Below, in pieces: positions 47,327 to 60,001 of a DNA stretch of 64,000 nt. The translations under genes were made by a program, and so were the position numbers. Within the stretch, counting starts at the first letter, position 1. Every line of letters starts with the position of its first letter. Location: positions 56,435,869 through 56,499,868 of the forward strand of contig NC_046683.1 of the NCBI RefSeq assembly GCF_009870125.1. Direction: 5' to 3'. The DNA is from Drosophila pseudoobscura. Taxonomy: Eukaryota; Arthropoda; Insecta; Diptera; Drosophilidae. The notes beneath the pieces are model-generated. The model saw only the letters and a list, made by a program, of their open reading frames with translations, made no database searches and had not been told where the DNA came from.

Positions 47327-47929
47327 TCAATTCGAGAGTGTGGCAAGTATCGGCCAGAGCAGCAGAGGCGCAAGAAAGGTAAGGCCCCCCTGGCCCGAGG
47401 GCAGGTCCACTCCGTACTCGAGCTCGTCCCGCGATCCGCTCCAGCGGGATATCGCCGCGTAGTGCACCGCCGTGAAACCGTTCTCAAGGGGAAAGTTGCG
47501 GATTTTCGGGGTGGTGCACTCGTACATCAGATCGGCTATGTAGCTCATCTGGTATATGCGGCAGTAGATCATCGATCCGGACAGCGGGAGAGGGTTACGG
47601 CTGTCGCCGCAGAAGAAGTCCAGATCCGCGTCGATCGAAATCGAGCTGTTGCACCACTGCAGCGGGGAGTGGTTGAAGGTAACCAGCAGTAGCACGGCTC
47701 CTCCTTGCCTGTGGTAAAATATCTTGTATGGGCCATTTATGGCGGCCAGTCTGTCCTGGTACCTCAGGAAGATATCGTTGGTGTAGGTCCCCTTGCAGAG
47801 CAGCTTCAGGGGTCTGTCCTGAAACGGGCGGCAGCTCCTGTCGTGGGGAATGGCCTCAATGGCCTCCGAAGCACGCCAGAACAGGGCCAGGATCGCCAGG
47901 AAGACGGCGAAAACACACGATTGCAGCAT
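47327..47929 (-). CDS. Secreted, probably GPI-anchored cysteine-scaffold protein, family member 5 (six-Cys type)
   Basis: 200 residues, single exon, A at -3 of the ATG. Signal peptide 1-23, likely cut after Ser-Glu-Ala. Mature cysteines are 33, 45, 93, 107, 123 and 138: C-x11-C, C-x13-C and C-x14-C. Family positions: Tyr57-x-Asp59, Pro67-Tyr68-x2-Phe71 (Phe in place of the Trp of the others), Asn-His-Ser-Pro (86-89) directly before the third cysteine, and His156-Tyr157. One N-glycosylation site is at Asn94. The tail is a textbook GPI signal: Ser-Gly-Gln-Gly-Gly (178-182) then about 16 hydrophobic residues. It is the only member on the - strand, convergent with member 4, so one inversion or inverted duplication occurred. 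Function unknown. Confidence 0.85.
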   Translation of the reverse strand: MLQSCVFAVFLAILALFWRASEAIEAIPHDRSCRPFQDRPLKLLCKGTYTNDIFLRYQDRLAAINGPYKIFYHRQGGAVLLLVTFNHSPLQWCNSSISIDADLDFFCGDSRNPLPLSGSMIYCRIYQMSYIADLMYECTTPKIRNFPLENGFTAVHYAAISRWSGSRDELEYGVDLPSGQGGLTFLAPLLLWPILATLSN

Positions 47930-48219
47930 TCTGGGACCTCAAACTAAACTTATACTTTCACGCAAATTTTAAAATATTTACTAAGCATCTATTCCACGTT
48001 TGAGTGGCAGCTCGGATTGAATCCAATTGACAGCAAACTCTGAGTGCTTATCGAAACATTCACACTAGAATGCCGATGCACATTGTGTGCTCCTCGCAGC
48101 ACTGGTGATGGTTATCGTTCTCTGAAGTAATCGCTGGATATGGAGGATACCTGGCCAACAGCTCGAACAGGGCTCTGGATTGTCATCATTAGTTGGAGAA
48201 GGCTAAGCGCGAACAAAGA

Positions 48220-48234
48220 CCCCCCCCCCCCCCC
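48220..48234. repeat. C15 homopolymer
   Basis: Fifteen consecutive C just 5' of member 5 (which is on the - strand). Confidence 0.9.
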
Positions 48235-51200
48235 TTCCCCTTCCCCTACCCAACTGCCGCTCCTCTCACGCTCATGTCCTGATTTTCACGCATGGCTGAT
48301 AATGCACACTACAGCTCGGGCGGGACCCAGAAAGGACACACACAAAGCAAAGTGCGCATTTGCGTGCGACTTTTTGTGGCATCGTGTTTTTATTTGGTTG
48401 AAGCAGCCTTTCACTTTTCAGAGCACACAAATGCGCTGCTGGAAATAAAATGTACTCGTGGAAACGGGCACAAGTGTGCGCTAAATGTGCCAGCAAGGAC
48501 GCCCTGCTCTGTACGGGCCATAAAGGAGGCCAGCCCCAAAAGAGCCGCACTCGGGCATAGAAAGCAAACTAGGAAATGACTTTTAGGCAGCTTGAGAGGC
48601 CAAACAGTATCTGCGATACACGACCGACTCGAATGGAATGGATACATGGAATACGGCCATATCTGGGAGACAAATCTGCCAGCTCTCTTGCCTCGTACCC
48701 CCCGGACGCCATCCATCTTTGATGTTTAACTTGAAAACCAAATCTGTCAAAGCAAACAGATTTGATTCGTTTTAGCATCGAAATGAAAAACTCAATGAGG
48801 ACTGGGTCTTTTTGCTTTAATTTGAGTAAACTTTGATTGAATTAAAATTCATAAAAGGGAACGCTCCCCATAACGGACGTAAATTAAGTTTGCCCTGCGC
48901 CACCCCCACAGCACCCCACCCCACCCCACCGCACCCCTCTCGTCGCTGTTGCTGTTGCTCTCGCTGTCGCTGTCGCGTGTCCCTTGTCGACGCTTTTTGA
49001 GCAATTAAAATTTCTCTGTGCTCTTCTGTGTGCCATTTTTGTTATTGCTGTGGCTCTGAATGCATTTTTCAGCACTGAATGTTTTTCTCTTTGCCCACCC
49101 TCTTCTCCCTCCCTCTCTCTCTCTCGCTCGCCGTTTCTTTCTCTTTCCTTTTTTTAGTTTTTGTTCGCTTTTGCTTGTAAAATAAAAATTACGTATACGC
49201 CAACAACTTCAAATGGCGCAACATGGCGTATGCGTGATGTCGTTTTTGCTGTTGCTGTTGCTGCCATATTTCGCTGCACACCGGCTGCCATTTCCGCACC
49301 AAACAAAAGCAAACAGACCGAATGGCAGATACAGCTACAGCAACTGCCCCTCCACCATCCCCCCGGCCCCAGCCCCAGCCCCAGCCCCACCCTCAACCCT
49401 TTGCCGCTTGCCGCTTGCCACTTGCCCCTCTCCCTGCCGTTGCTCCTGAAAGGGCCGCGCATACGAGTATCTATAAAATACGCAATTACAACATGTTGCC
49501 GCAGTCGCCGTTGCCGTTGCCGTTGCTGTTGCTGTTGCCGTTGCCGTTTCTGCTCTCGTTGCTGTGGCTCGCTTTATGAATTTATACATAACCCGCCGCA
49601 GCTGCAACCACCCGCACTCTCACCGTATTCCCCGTTGAGCGCACACGCTTTGTTGCATCCACTCAGCAGTTGCCATTAGCGGAATGGAGAGTGGTGCGAC
49701 AGCGACGGCGACAGCGAACCAGAGTGTGGCACTGCCACGGAAACAGATATCTTTGATATGGTAATGCCTAGATGCTCTAAAAATGTACTCCCTCACAAGC
49801 GGCCGATCAGCGATACATCCACTCCTCAATCGAAATCAAATTTCACCCGAGATCTGCTCTCCGGAGATCTGGTCTCCTCTCTCTCCACTTGGATGCGCTG
49901 CCGTTTCTCGCAAGAGAAAGAGTAGATGCCGTGGCACCTGGCCAGCACCTCCAGGGCTGCCAGCTCGTTAGGCATTGGTTTGTGCTGCCGTTGTGCTCCT
50001 CTTGGCTCTTTTTATTGTCACTCGTTTTGTTTTTGTGCAGTCAGCCCCCACCCCGAATGGCAAGTGCTGCATGGGGCATAGTGGTGCACACTGGGGCACA
50101 CGGGGGCACACCAAGGTACTCATGAGTTATGCCCGGCGATATGCGCGAACTAAGTTAGTTTTGTATATTTTATGTGCAGTTAAGCGTTTTGCATTCTGCA
50201 TTCTGCATTCCGCATCCTGGAAACAGGTGTCGAGGGGGCTGTGCCGGGGCACGGGAAAAACTCTGCATAAAATATCTGTGCGTTGGGGGAAGGGCTTCTG
50301 CCTGGCAGCATGTGATTGTGAGTGCTTAATTGGTATCAAGTTGTTGGCCCAGGGGCCCTGGGAGCCGGAGCCGGAGCCGCCGTCAAGTGGTTGGCAATAG
50401 TTTCATGCACGGCGGGGCGCTCAAGTATTGCGGGCAGGATACACGAGGCGTGTGAATGGTTGGGGAGTGGGTGGCGGGTTGGTTTATTGATCCTCAAATG
50501 AAAAAATTAAGCCTCCACCTCTTGATCAGCCAATATATCGAGGGGGAGAAATCAGCGAAAAGCCTGCGAACCGAATACGATAAATGAAAGCAGTCAAGAG
50601 ACCGAGTGTGGGAAACGGAGGAGGAGAAATATTAAATCTACTCGAGTGCCACATACTGTGGCAAATGGCAAAAGGGGGGGGGGGGGAGCGGTCGTAGTAC
50701 ATGAAGTAATTGGAGCAATAAAACCAGAAAACCGTGTGAATAAAAATAAAGAAATGCTTCGACAACGCGGAGCATGGCTGATGGAGGATTCTGGGGCCAG
50801 GTCCTGCTGGATCCTGCTGCATCCTGGCAGGTACTAAAGTAACAGGAATCAAAATAATAAATCAAAATTGTGTGTGTGTGTGTGTGTGTGTGTGCAACAG
50901 CACCCAACAGTTGGCAGGCAGCTCCGACTTCCTCCTGCGCCAAGTCCTGCCACTACACGGAGCCGCACAGAGATGCGAGCGTGACTCACGGTGGCGCCAC
51001 ACAAGCTCTTGGCAGCGGGATCTCGTGACAGAATCCCTGCTCCGTGCGTCCATCTTCAGGATGTTCCTATGCCTCGCTGGCTGCCTGCCGCTACCTCGCA
51101 CCACTTTCAAGTTGTTAAAAATTGCAAATAAAATAAACGGGGATGGAGTAGGAGTGCACGACTGCCACTGCCACTGCCACTGCCACTACCACTGCCTCTG

Positions 51201-51720
51201 CCTCTGCCACTGCCACTGCAGAATGTGGCATTTGATTTACGTTTGCAATTGCTCGAAGCTGTTAAATAGCGCAGCTCCTCCACTGGCATCCAGGCATCCC
51301 GGCATCCCGGTATCCCGGTATCCCGGCATCTCGGTAGGAGGATGCCTTGCTCCCACCGTGGCTGCTCGCGGTTCGCTCTGTTAATGATCAAGTGGCGTCC
51401 TGACTTGCTTGTGGCACGGTGTGGCAGGGGCGGCCACCGAGGCAGCTGCGGTGGCTGGCAGTTTAAAGTTGTCGGTTAGTTGCCTCAGATCTCGCCGAGG
51501 CGTCGCCGTTGCCACCGCCACCGCCACCGAAATGTACGAGCAGCTAATGGCGTGTGGAAATCAATGAGAGTCGAAGCGGAATTTTATAATTTATGGCGGC
51601 GCAATATTATGGGGTATTTTCAATGGAAATTAAGGGATTTTCATGTACTGAAATTACACAAAAACAAAACGGACCTTCTGATCCGCCGCGGCTTTGCACG
51701 TTTCACTTTCACTCTCTCTG

Positions 51721-51721
<1 letters not shown>

Positions 51722-51755
<34 letters not shown>
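51722..51755. repeat. (CT)17 microsatellite
   Basis: Long CT tract, GAGA on the other strand. GAGAG words are bound by GAGA factor in Drosophila, so a chromatin role is possible but not shown. Confidence 0.9.
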
Positions 51756-51758
<3 letters not shown>

Positions 51759-54573
51759 TGTGGCGACACTTGAAATATTTTTTAATAATTCCACAGGCAT
51801 ATCATTTTGATTAACCATCCGGCGAGTGCATCGCAGCGGAGTCCCGGATTCCCGGCGCCCCGGAGCATGGTGTCCCGTAGGGCCTAGGGGCTTGGGTTTC
51901 AATGGCAGTCCTCGACATTCCGGCGTGCATTCCCCCGGTGGAAATTAGCGTTTTTTCGCCGCTCTGCTCGGCTTACCGATGAGAGACCGTGTGATGCCTC
52001 TCATGTTGCACGTATGACAGGTTCGGCCTTTGGCTTGTTGGCGGTTGCATGTTTAATTACTCGCTCGCGCTCGCGCTCCGCTGGAAAAGTGGGTCAGGAG
52101 CAGGGTAGGAGCATGGTCTATGGTATGTGCTCGTAATGCGGCGTAGAGTGTTGCACAGTGGCATGGTGGCATGGTGGCGGTACGCCTGACAGGCCATAGC
52201 ATTTGCAGCACTTAAAACGCCATAAAGTATGCAACAGAATGCTGACAAAGAGCGAACATCGCGAGTGTCGAGCATTTTTCCATAATAATTCAAATGAGAT
52301 TTAAAGTCTTGCTCTGGCTCTGCCACACTCTGCAACACACTCGCATAGTGGCACTCACTCCCCCCTATGGACGGAGGGCACACGGTGGCGGCGCCGCAAA
52401 GTATGCAACGATTTATTTAAATAACATCCAACGTCTTCCTCCGCTCGCTGCTTGTTGGCGGTGGTGCCACAAATGTAAGCACTTCTCCGAGCACAGAGAT
52501 AAGCAACACAATGCGCCATTTGGAGGATTTTCGCCAGGGACAGTACGCAGAGTACAAGCAGAGAGGGACCCCGAGTCGAGGGGCAGCCTGGCAGCACAGG
52601 CAAACAACAAAGACACGGCCCGATAGAGGAGCACACACACATAGCCAGGGGGGGTGGGTGGTAGTTCCCCTAATGAGGTTGCCAAAACCCGCACAGAAAC
52701 ACCAAAACGATCTTCCTCGAGGGCTGAAGGTGAAGTGTGCTTAAGCGGGATTATGAAATGGTAAATGATATGGGTGTACAGAATACCATGCGGATAAAGC
52801 GCACCTTTTTATTGGCATTCCCCAATCCTGAAACTATTAATATAAAATCCCCAACGAAATTGAAATCACATTCCCATTTCATGGCCTTCATTATCCATTG
52901 GACCGCACCCATAAAGGGGCGCGCAACAGCGACAGCGACAGCAACAGCAAACAGAGCAACCCATAAAACAACATTTCAAACTTAACTTAATTAACAATTT
53001 TTATAGCCAGCCAGCCAGCGAGCGAGCCAAATTTTTACAGCCGACAAAATCCAAAACACAGCAAAAAATGAAAACGAAACAGAAACAGAAACAGAACCAG
53101 CAAGAAAAAGGCAACCAATTTAAGCGGCTTACGGGCCCGACCCGGCCACTGCAGGGAGCGAGCCACCATCGCCATTCGACTCGATACCGAATCGGAGAGT
53201 CCAGCTCCAAGCTTGCCACGATTTGGGGCAGGGCAGGGCAGGGCAGGGCAGGGCCGGGCAGCAAGAAATGCAGGAATAAAAAGCCCGCGCCATCGGCGTA
53301 TACCGCAATAAATACCGCACAATAAAAGGAAATCTATAAAAAAAAAAGGTGACAGTGATAGGCCGCACTCGCAGAATACCCTGTATGTGGAATGGAATGG
53401 CTCTGCCATCTGTCACATTCTGGGGATCGAAACGTGCAAACTCCTCGGCGGGAAGGGTGATCAGAGGCCAGGAGTACAGCTCCCACGGATCCCGCACGCA
53501 AAGCAAAGCCTGATTTTTACCCAAAAGTTTTTCAATCGATTTTCGCTCCGCTTTTCCTTTTTCCTCCCTTTTTTGCATACTTCACACCATTGACGAGCCT
53601 GCGGGCTCTGCCAGGCCCAGCCAGGCCCTACCAGGCCCTGCTCTGCCCTGCCGCAGCCCCAGCCCCAACCCCTTGAGTTTTTCCCGCAATCAGAGGCAAA
53701 CCAAATGGAAAGCGAGCGAAAATCCCCGACACTTTATTTTATTACATTTTAGTGGCGTGGAGCGGCCTGCCCCAAAATGCCATGACACGGCCATAAAGGG
53801 GCGCGACAGTGCCGAGATCCTCTTTGGCCAGAAATTGGGTATTCATTAGTTTGTTTGTTCGGCTTTCATTAGCTGGCGATGCTGGCGATGGAGCTGAGAT
53901 CGGATCCACTAGACCGCCCTTCCATTGCTGTCCGTGTGCCATGGAAGGGGCAGTGGCAGGGGGCAGTGGCAGGTCTGCACGTTGCTAGTCATCGATTTAA
54001 AACTAATTAGCAATAAGTTGCATTCTTATGGCCGAAAGGCAGACGCAGACGCAGAGGCAGAGGCAGATGCAGACCCGGCCACAGGCACAGTGGTTCGGCT
54101 CGTGGAAGTTGGCGGAGCTTGAGAGCCCTCCGTTGCAACGTCTGGCACTCAATGGTCCCACTGTGGCACTCAACTAGTTTCCGTTATAATTGCAGCAGAC
54201 ACATAAATAGTAAACTGCAATAAAATGCGAGCGCGGGGCGGGCAGGGTCATAAAAAGCGCGAGGAGCGCATGGGGCACGGAGAGTGGTCCTTACCAAAGG
54301 GTCAGAGGTCGGTCTGAGAGGTGGCTATCAAAAAAGTTGGTAGCAGCGCTTTTGGCATAAAATAAAAGCAAAATGTTGTAAAACGATTGCAAAGTGAGAT
54401 TGGAAATTACCGACACATAAACACAGATACACACACACACACAAACACACATATATACAGTGCCTCCTGCCAGGAGGTACACACACACACACACATACTC
54501 GTAGATGAACGTGCAAAAATTACATCAGCCTGACATGCAAACAACGTGGCAGACAGAAGGGGACTTAGATGAG

Positions 54574-54594
54574 GCTGCTGCTGCTGCTGGTGCT

Positions 54595-54631
<37 letters not shown>

Positions 54632-54644
54632 CTTCTGTTGCTGC
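54574..54644. repeat. CTG-rich triplet repeat
   Basis: About 70 bases of GCTGCTGCTG with TTC/GTG variants. It makes Ala, Leu/Cys or Gln/Ser runs in different frames on each strand, none with gene-like flanks. Confidence 0.9.
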
Positions 54645-55668
54645 CTCTTTGGGTGGCAGACACTTTGCACATTACAATGCAATTATTTCGGGCTGCTTGA
54701 ACTGGAAGCAACCACCAGTCCATGACGTGCACTGATTGCCAGAGCTGTGGAGTAGCAAACGTCCACCCCAAAGGCCCAGGCCAGACCCAGACCCAGAGCC
54801 AGAGCCAGACCCAGAACCGGAGCCAGAGTCAGAGTCAGAGACCCAGTCCTCGTCAAAGACACCCTCACACGAAGGGTTAACGATCGACGGGAAATTAAAG
54901 CGAAACTGAACGAAGCGAAATTGTAGTGGGGCGCCACACCACCCCACCCTCAGCCCACCCTCAGCCCTCCACCCTCCACCCGCCATCCTGCGCTCCTGAC
55001 GTTCGCTCGAAAACTAGCAACAGCCACTGTGCTGCACTTTGAACTTGACTGACGTGCTGAAGAGCGGCCCAGACTCGACTTGACTCGACGAGAAGAAGCG
55101 AGACGAGGCGGGACGAGACGAGGCGGGACGAGATGGGACGCGAGTTGGCTGGCCGTATCGCGTGCTCGAAATAATTTTCGAAAAATGCCTCGTTAATGTT
55201 TCTATTAACGGATTAGAGAGCGCAGCGAACGTTGGCCACGTCAATCAGGCACGAGTAGCAGGGATCCAGGGGCACCCTAGTTGACTTGCCACGTACATAC
55301 GTCAGTCAGTCATTCAGTCAGTCAGTCCGTCAACGCGTGTTGGGGATTTGGATTATTTGGTGCCTGTTGTTTTTTTGTTTTTGTTTTTGTTTTTGTTTTC
55401 GTTTTAAGTTTTAGTTTTAGTCACACGTTAGTCCGTCGCTCGTTTGCTTTTGTTGTTAGCACATTGACACGTTTTGCATAAATTTGCATTCAAATATGTC
55501 ATGCCGCATAAATTGTGGAATGAGGTTTCATTCTTCGTGTCTGATTGAAGGCCGTTCCGCAGCCTGAAAAGTGGAAAAGCTGAAATAATAATCATTTCCC
55601 AAGTCTTGGCATGTGTTGCATGTGGGGCATTAGTGGAAACTGCCGATAGGAAACCTGGGCTGCCTGGG

Positions 55669-55693
55669 CTACCTGTACTACCTGGGCTACCTG
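55669..55693 (-). promoter_or_regulatory. Three CAGGTAG heptamers (Zelda-type sites)
   Basis: CTACCTG occurs at 55669-55675, 55678-55684 and 55687-55693, in 9-bp steps. The reverse complement CAGGTAG is the best-known site of the Drosophila early zygotic activator Zelda. The copies are part of a short degenerate repeat, so they may be incidental. Confidence 0.4.
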
Positions 55694-57882
55694 GGCCACC
55701 CTGGGCCGGATCTTATGCATGATGAGATCTCCGCTGTAATCCATTGCCATAATCTCGGGGGAAAAGTCAGGGAAACCTCGCTAATTAGCACAAAATACTT
55801 AAAACAGGCAACACACAAATGTAAAAGCATTAAAAAAGAACCCATTTAATGGCATTTTTACTGCATGCCTTGGGGCTTTCGGGCCAGGTGGCTGTGCCGG
55901 TGGCTTCAACCGGTGGCTCCGGGCAAGGGTCAACTGCCGGGGGCAGGAGGGTTTTTTGGGGGCCAGAGAGCGAAACGAGAAAACATTTGCATACTTTTTG
56001 GCAGTTTTAAATTATTCAAAGAGTGCACACAAAAGCCGAGCGGAATGTGGGTGGCCAGGGGCGGGGAGGGATGCGGCATAGGCAGAGGCGGAGGCGCAGG
56101 CGGAAAGGCATCAAAAGCCGGCAGTGCCACGCCCACGCGGCCCGGAACCGTTGGCAGTGACAATTAAGCTGCACTCAAATTGCTTTTGGCCCCAGCTCTC
56201 CCTCTCTCTCTCTCTCCCTCTCCCCTTCCCCTGCCCACTGCCACTGTCTCTCTTTCGCGTTCCTCCTGCTGCCGCCTGTGCGCCCGTAAATATGCAACAA
56301 GATTTTTATTTAAATGCCACTCCATTTTTAAATCAAATCCCGACACCAGGCCGCGAGCCTTGCCTCCTCTCTCTCTCTCTCTCTCTTTCGCACTCGCTCT
56401 CGGGCCCCCTTCCCCTCTATCACTCTCTCTATCATTCGTTGGCTTTTCTTTTGTTTTTTTTCTCTGCTTTTAATTTTCATCTTGTTTACTTTAACGTCAT
56501 TTTCAACTCTTCGGTGTTTTCTTGAGCACTTTTCGCGCGTCCTTTGTCCCGGCACCACACTTGGAGCCCATTGTCCCATCCTGGTACTCGTACTCGTCAT
56601 TGTCGCTCGCGTGTGTCGTCTCCTTCGTCGTCGTCCTCGTCGTCCTCGTCGTTGTCCTCGTCGTCATCGTTTCCTTCGTCGTTTGCTCCTTGCGCTGCTC
56701 GTGAAGTGGCACTCATCCGCACTCTTAAGCCCTACTGAATTCCTTTTATCCCTAAAATAAATATCTTCATCCACAGCACGATGCTCAGCCGCCGTGCATC
56801 TTTGTTGCTGCTCCTCCTGGGGGCTTTCCCCCAGCCAGCGGGGGACGCCGAAAGCTGCCATTGTCTGTCTTCTGTGTTCTGTGCTCTGCCTTCCAGTCTC
56901 CACTTCATCATCTGCTTTATACTTGAGCGCTCTAAAAGATTTTTAATAGAGTTCTAAGGCGACACTTTCGATTGTCTTTGTGTGCAGCTTGTGTGGAAAT
57001 TAAGCCTGACGAGAGCTGACTTGAAGGCGAGCAGGAACTGATTTCCCTGGACCTGGACGTGGACTTGGACTTGCACGTGGACGTGGACTTGGACCTGGAC
57101 CCTGGGGGACACACACGTAATACGTAGACGAGTACTCGTATTAGCATCTTCTGTCAGTCAGTCAGTCAGTCAGTCTGCCTGTCCGTCCGTCTGTCCGTCT
57201 GTGGCGTTCCAACCGCTTCATTTGTGTTGGCCAGAGAAGGGATACTGCTGCTGCTTCTACCCAATCCTCACCAATTGATGTAATGCTTAACCCCATTTCT
57301 CTTCCTCTGTTTCACATACCAATACCAATGACATTATAATGATGACAATTGGGGGCCAGGAAGGGTTCGGACCTGAGGGTGGGACCTAAAGGGATTCGAT
57401 TCTGTCTGTTTGGGAAATCAGAAAAGCACAAAATGCCAATGAAGAGACAAAGCGAGTGGGAAGCAAATCAAATGTACCGCAAAACTGAATGGAGTCAACA
57501 GAGGATGCCAATGCCAATGCCAATGCCAGTGCCAATGCCAGTGCCATTGCCACTGCCGATGCTGGCTCTGGACTAATGGACTGAGAGGCAGATGATGATG
57601 CGAGGAGCAAGAAGCGAGGCACACACAGGACATGAGACAGGCGGTATACCCAGAGTCTGCCCCGAGGGTCGAGTGAGAGTGACAAATAAATTGGCGATTC
57701 CCATGGGTACAGCGCTACCGGGTCGGGGACTGGAGTTCGTTTTGTGATTGGGATTGCAGCACTTTTCATTGTTCTTGTATTTGGGTGTTTCTGGGTGTTT
57801 TTGGGTGCTTTGGGTGATGCCTGGTACGAGCGATTGTTAAGCACATAAGTTGAAATATTCCAATTGAGTAACTTTCATTATT

Positions 57883-57955
57883 GCAACAACAACGACAACA
57901 GCAACGACAACAGCAACGACAACAGCAACAGCAACGACAACAACAACGACAACAA
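57883..57955. repeat. CAACGA/CAACAG repeat
   Basis: About 24 CAA/CGA/CAG triplets arranged as hexamers. It gives long Leu/Val/Ser runs on the - strand, not credible as a protein. Confidence 0.9.
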
Positions 57956-60001
57956 AGTGCACATTTTGTATAAATAAAACAATGACAACGATTTCAACTC
58001 ATTTAAATTCTGTGCTGTAATAAATTTGCCTGCATAATTTCTATAGATACGAAAAGTTCCACTCTCCCTCTCTCTCCTCGCCCCTCGTTCTGTCGGCCAG
58101 GACATTGTTTAGTTTGTTTAGATGTAGACTCGGAAAGTGCCGGACTGAATTTTCAATATATTTTCTGCATTTTAAATGATTTTCATGTCACAAATTTCAA
58201 ATTCATTCGCACTCGCACTCGTTCCGGGGAAGCAAGTGCCGGGGAAAGGTAAAACACAAGTTAAATTACAGAGAGATTCTGGGTTGAACTCTTTAAGTGC
58301 CCAGACCAAGGACCCGGGACACAGGACACGGGAGGAGGCGGCAGGAGGCAGGCTCTTCCTGGACCATAAGTCAACGATTACAAATTACTAGCTGCCCGCT
58401 TGGGCTACTCCGTTTTCCATTTTCCATTTTCCATCGTGGAGTCGGACTCAGACTCGGAAGCGGCATCGGCATCGGCATCGGTATCGGTCTGGGTGCCAAC
58501 TAATTAAAAGGCTGCAAACGCGCGCTGGTAGAGACGGAAGACAAGGACAACTAAACAGGGAGGAGCGGAGCACCAGGCTGTGATTTAATTAATTTCAATG
58601 CATAACGTCAACTGTGAAACCGGAACCCAAACTCAGCACAGAACCCAAAACCCGTAGAGCCCCAATCCCGAACCAGACCCATCGCAGGAGCCGCAGCCAG
58701 AGCCAGAGCCAGAGCCGGAGCCAGTCAAACTTGACACCAAAAACCAGACCCGAGCAAGAGATAGAAGAGCCGGAACAGCAGAACAGCAGAATAGCACAAC
58801 AGCCCCAATTGGACGGACGGAGGAAGGACGATTCCAGAGCCAGCGACCAGACAACAACTGAACTGGAAAATTAAATCGAGTATAATTTTTTTCTGGTGAC
58901 ATTCTGCTTTAAATTTTGATGCCATTAACAACAAAAACAACGCACTAGCTCTTATGGGGAAACGGCAATACAATCCTTAAAGTTTTGCCTGTTCCTCCGT
59001 GACCCTAACCCTGCCACTGCCCCTGCCCCTGCCCCTGTCCATGGCCTCTCCCCAGGGCTGTAAACATTTTTCCGCAACATTGCGTTCTGACTTTAATTAG
59101 CATTTTTGCATGACCAGAAACAAGGGAAGGGAAGGGCTGCTGCTGGTTGTTCCTGACTACTGAGCAGGACTCTGGTCTTCAAGTTTCCCTTCTAGTGAGA
59201 TATCGTGCCGAGGAGAAATTTACATTTTCCATTATGCCCGAACTTGTGTTGGTCTTTATTTAAAGGCAAACGCTGTACTAGGCTCCAGGGCCTAGCACAA
59301 CGAATTCCAGAGTGACAAACGAAATATAAATGGGCAGTGGAATTAGCTGGGACCACGTGTGCACGACCGGAGGAAATGTGAGGGAAGTGCCCGAGAAAAG
59401 GGCCCTGCATGAATCCACAGTATTCAGTACCCAAGCCTTTTCAATGCCTTCGATCATTACGGATCAGATTTGGAGCACTGCACTCCATTTCGAAGGAATG
59501 AATTGACTCAAAACATAATAGTACGGAGTTCGTGTGCCTTCGGCTGAGCACTGTTAGCAATTCTAAAACATAATACATGCTCTCTTATTTGGAGCAAAAT
59601 TAATTGTGCTCAGTCTAAAGCAGAAAGCATATACAGACATTGCTCGTTCTCACTAGGGAGTGAGCGCGAAAAAAAACCGAAATTTACGGATCTGAAACGG
59701 TAAAAACTACGATACGTTTATCGATTATTTGGGCGAGCGATTCGACGTAATGAGAAAGCTGAGACGCCGATCCTAAATGCTCGAATGAATCGAAAACCGA
59801 ATATACTCGTACTACACAGCAAGAAATCCATGTATACCTTTACCACTCAGCGCAAAAATACTTCGTATATAGGAATATGTAGTGTATGTTGATCTGGACG
59901 ATAAACCAAACCAATCTAGCAATTCCCCGTCCATTTCTTCTTCATTTAAATAGCCATATTCTATAACAAATAGCTTTCTATTTCAACTGTTTAACTCCAA
60001 A

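Larger units (their letters stand above)
47930..60001. other. Noncoding stretch, probably intronic
   Basis: No gene can be supported. It contains a C15 run at 48220-48234, a possible hairpin at 48718-48782, CACTGC hexamers near 51163-51222, a long (CT)n at 51722-51755, a CTG-rich block at 54574-54644, GACCCAGA-type hexamers near 54781-54842, three CTACCTG heptamers at 55669-55693, a TTTTTG block near 55370-55400, GTC/CTC triplets near 56612-56670, GGAC-hexamers near 57048-57105, GCCAAT hexamers near 57506-57560 and CAACGA/CAACAG repeats at 57883-57955. From about 59440 to 60000 the sequence changes: it is A/T-richer and free of microsatellites. Confidence 0.65.

Noticed and set aside
47948..47954. 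TATA box of member 5 (TATAAGT on the - strand)
   Set aside because: It is only about 20 bases from the ATG, so transcription would start at or inside the coding region.
54574..54644. Poly-Ala/poly-Gln coding repeat
   Set aside because: No exon-like sequence, start or splice signals in frame on either side; it behaves as a plain triplet microsatellite.
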